From Bacteroidaceae bacterium (GTDB taxonomy: Bacteria > Bacteroidota > Bacteroidia > Bacteroidales > Bacteroidaceae), in assembly GCA_017650105.1 (NCBI GenBank), contig JAGCFO010000017.1:1-63112 (forward strand): a stretch of DNA of 63,112 nt. The letters are read 5' to 3'. The notes below the pieces were generated by a model. That model worked only from the letters and a program-made list of their open reading frames with translations. It was not told the DNA's origin and made no database searches. Position 1 is the stretch's first letter. Each line of letters opens with the position of its first letter. Below are positions 61,243 through 63,112 of the stretch, one piece after another. The position numbers and the translations under genes are program-made.

Positions 61243-61289
61243 TAAGCCAAACTTAATAAAACAGCCATTTTTTATTAAATATAATTTAT

Positions 61290-62543
61290 ATGAGTATCAG
61301 TAAAGATGTCATCAAACAATGCCTGATCAGTAAGCAACGCGAGGTGGATGAGGCGGTGATCATAAACCGTCCCGTAGAATTCGAAGAGAACGGCAACTAT
61401 GTGATAGTTGGCGTGAGGCATGCGGGTAAGTCGTACCTGCTGTATCAGCGTGTGCGTCAGCTGCAGGCTGCGGGAAAGGGATGGGACGAGATTCTGTTTG
61501 TGGACTTTGAGGATGAGCGTCTGGCGGAATTCCAGACGGAGGACTTCAACAGTCTGCTTGAGGCCCATTTGGAACTGTATGGCAAGAAGCCGGTGGTGTT
61601 TCTCGACGAGGTGCAGAATATTCCGCACTGGGATAAGTTTGTGCGGAGGCTGACTGATGCTAAATACAGGGTATATGTTACTGGCAGCAATGCGAAGATG
61701 CTGAGCAAGGAGGTAGCAACTACGTTGGGCGGACGGTTCTTTATCCATGATGCGTACCCATATTCGTTCAAAGAGTATCTGGCAGCGCAGCAGGTGGAAC
61801 TGAGGGAGCATTGGGAATACGACACCATTCAGAGAAGCGAGGTGAAGCGACATCTGAACGAGTACTTCTATTACGGCGGTCTGCCAGAGATCCTGTCGTT
61901 CAAGAACAAGCGAGCTATGCTCTCGAGCTTGTACCAGAAAATCTACCTGGGTGACATCTGTGCACGAAACAACATTAAGAACGACAGGGTGCTGAACATC
62001 CTGATCAAGAAGATGGCTGACAGTGTGAAGCAACCTCTTTCGTATAACAGGCTGAAGAACGTGATAGTGGCAACGGGGTCGCCTATCAGTGTGCCAACTA
62101 CGATAGACTATGTGGGATATGCAGCTGATAGCTGGCTGATACTGCCCGTGGAGAATGAAATTGGGAAGCTGAAGGAGAAGGAGACGCAGAAAAAATACTA
62201 TTTCGTTGACAACGGGCTGCTGAACCTGTTCTTGATGAATTCGGAGACTTCGCTGCTCGAGAACATGGTGGCGGTTGAGCTGTGCAGGCGGTTTGGCAAA
62301 AAGAATGTGTATTTTCTGAACGCGGAGAAGGAGATCGACTTCGTTGTGCCTGACGAGAAGCTGGCCGTACAGGTGTCGTATAGCATCAAGGGAGAGAGCA
62401 CTTACAATAGGGAGGTGCCACCACTGGCGAAGTATGCCAAGGCTCACGCTGACTGGCAGTGCCTGCTGATCACCTATGATGAGGAGGGCACGGAAGAAGG
62501 AATACCTGTAGTGCCTGTTTGGAAGTGGCTGATGGATGTGTGA
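61290..62543 (+). CDS. AAA+ ATPase with DUF4143-type C-terminus
   Basis: The 417-aa protein has Walker A GVRHAGKS (41-48) and Walker B PVVFLDEVQN (about 101-110), then a winged-helix and a C-terminal DUF4143-type, nuclease-like domain (FLNAEKEIDFVV ... LAVQVSYSIKGESTYNREV). These are common orphan ATPases in Bacteroidetes with unclear function. It is followed about 130 bp later by the right MITE-like element. Confidence 0.88.
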   Translation: MSISKDVIKQCLISKQREVDEAVIINRPVEFEENGNYVIVGVRHAGKSYLLYQRVRQLQAAGKGWDEILFVDFEDERLAEFQTEDFNSLLEAHLELYGKKPVVFLDEVQNIPHWDKFVRRLTDAKYRVYVTGSNAKMLSKEVATTLGGRFFIHDAYPYSFKEYLAAQQVELREHWEYDTIQRSEVKRHLNEYFYYGGLPEILSFKNKRAMLSSLYQKIYLGDICARNNIKNDRVLNILIKKMADSVKQPLSYNRLKNVIVATGSPISVPTTIDYVGYAADSWLILPVENEIGKLKEKETQKKYYFVDNGLLNLFLMNSETSLLENMVAVELCRRFGKKNVYFLNAEKEIDFVVPDEKLAVQVSYSIKGESTYNREVPPLAKYAKAHADWQCLLITYDEEGTEEGIPVVPVWKWLMDV

Positions 62544-62578
62544 CTCTGTGTGAAATATGATTACTTGATTATTTCTTT

Positions 62579-62624
62579 GACCACGGATGACGCGGATTTA
62601 CACGGATACGCTACGCGAATGCAT
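62579..62624 (+). repeat. CCACGGATGAC module next to right MITE-like copy
   Basis: The words CCACGGATGACGCGGATTTA and CGCTACGCGAATGCATTTGA match the module at 691-790 in the same orientation. The core element after it is in the opposite orientation to the left one. Confidence 0.7.
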
Positions 62625-62679
62625 TTGATGATTTGATCATTTGATTATTCGATTATCTGATGATTTCCAAAAAAAACCC

Positions 62680-63025
62680 TAAAAACCCTTCCCGAAAGCA
62701 GCGCGCTGACGCGCTCATCCTATGCTGCCGGCGCGCATGGGGCTGTAAGCAAGCTTCCGCCCCTTCGACGCCGAACAGCACAGGGCATCCTTCGGACGGC
62801 AATGCTTCCGGGAAGAAAAACCCCGCTTCGCTGGAAAACCCCATGCGGAAATGCAAGTCAGTAGGCAATGTGTTTTTTCGGTTTTTCTTTTATCGATTTT
62901 CGCGAGGCATGCAATGCCTTGTGTGGCGATGGAGATGAGCGTGGAAGCTTGCTTCCGACGGGCAGCACCAACGGCGCACAGAGAGCGAAGCTCAGAAATC
63001 GATGAAAGGGTTTTTGAGGTTTTTA
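62680..63025 (-). mobile_element. MITE-like element, right copy (inverted)
   Basis: Read on the minus strand, it matches 813-1256 without the 1085-1189 insert, and ends in the same AAAACCCTT-type inverted ends. A CCACGG-type module lies on both sides, facing in from each. No coding frame is shared between the copies. Confidence 0.6.
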
Positions 63026-63112
63026 TTCATCCGTAAAATCCGAGTTATCCGTGGTCAAAAAACTTGATTATTTGATTACCTGATTACCTGATCATCCGAT
63101 TATTTCTAAAAG

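Overview
The window looks like a chromosomal segment of a Bacteroidales bacterium, most likely a Prevotellaceae relative. The reasons are the many upstream boxes of the Bacteroidetes form TAnnTTTG, a serine palmitoyltransferase, the block of three parvulin-like isomerases + OstA-like protein + mutL, the exbB/exbD/exbD cluster, a small ECF sigma factor with a DUF5056-like partner, and several periplasmic or lipoprotein glycoside hydrolases. I see no transposase, integrase, phage gene, rRNA or CRISPR array, and no SusC/SusD pair.

Layout. 1-2.1 kb: intergenic DNA with a MITE-like element and a 21-22 bp tandem array. 2.1-5.2 kb: serine palmitoyltransferase and a POT peptide transporter. 5.3-10.0 kb (minus): sppA-lpxK-purine nucleoside phosphorylase-thiL. 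10.4-13.6 kb: tRNA-Ser(GGA), an ExbB/ExbD cluster and an Lrp-type regulator. 13.7-16.9 kb (minus): folA, thyA, a sigma factor with its small membrane partner, and a DUF6249-like membrane protein. 17.0-18.4 kb: an RsmF-like rRNA methyltransferase. 18.4-26.0 kb (minus): an envelope-biogenesis cluster (parvulin isomerase, SurA-like lipoprotein, SurA-like isomerase, OstA-like protein, small membrane protein) ending in mutL. 26.3-37.3 kb (minus): an esterase-GH43 fusion, a small membrane protein, a tricorn-type protease, an ABC exporter and a GH106-type rhamnosidase. 37.8-39.9 kb (minus): a GtrA-acyltransferase fusion with a CDP-alcohol phosphatidyltransferase. 40.0-47.0 kb: a carbohydrate cluster (CE12-type esterase, GH32, GH2, and a divergent GH43-like lipoprotein). 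47.1-51.0 kb: DUF2461, a lipoprotein, a MATE transporter and lipoate ligase. 51.3-55.7 kb: a five-gene redox cluster divergent from an AraC regulator. 55.7-63.1 kb: a loose, repeat-rich stretch with a Fic protein, a nucleotidyltransferase-fold protein, a DegT aminotransferase and a DUF4143-type ATPase.

Working together. The carbohydrate genes suggest trimming of acetylated rhamnogalacturonan- or arabinan-type side chains and fructans, with uptake presumably encoded elsewhere. The 18-26 kb block suggests a unit for outer-membrane protein and LPS assembly. The AraC-divergent block pairs a ferritin-like protein, a flavin-binding PNPOx-like protein, a radical SAM enzyme, a flavodoxin and a metallo-beta-lactamase-fold hydrolase, suggesting a redox or stress response.

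The least explained part is the non-coding DNA. Four intergenic tandem arrays have a 21-22 bp period, about two turns of B-DNA. A TIR-bounded element of about 0.35-0.44 kb occurs in opposite orientation near both ends of the window. Several short modules recur between genes. All statements come from reading the sequence; no database search or structure prediction was run.
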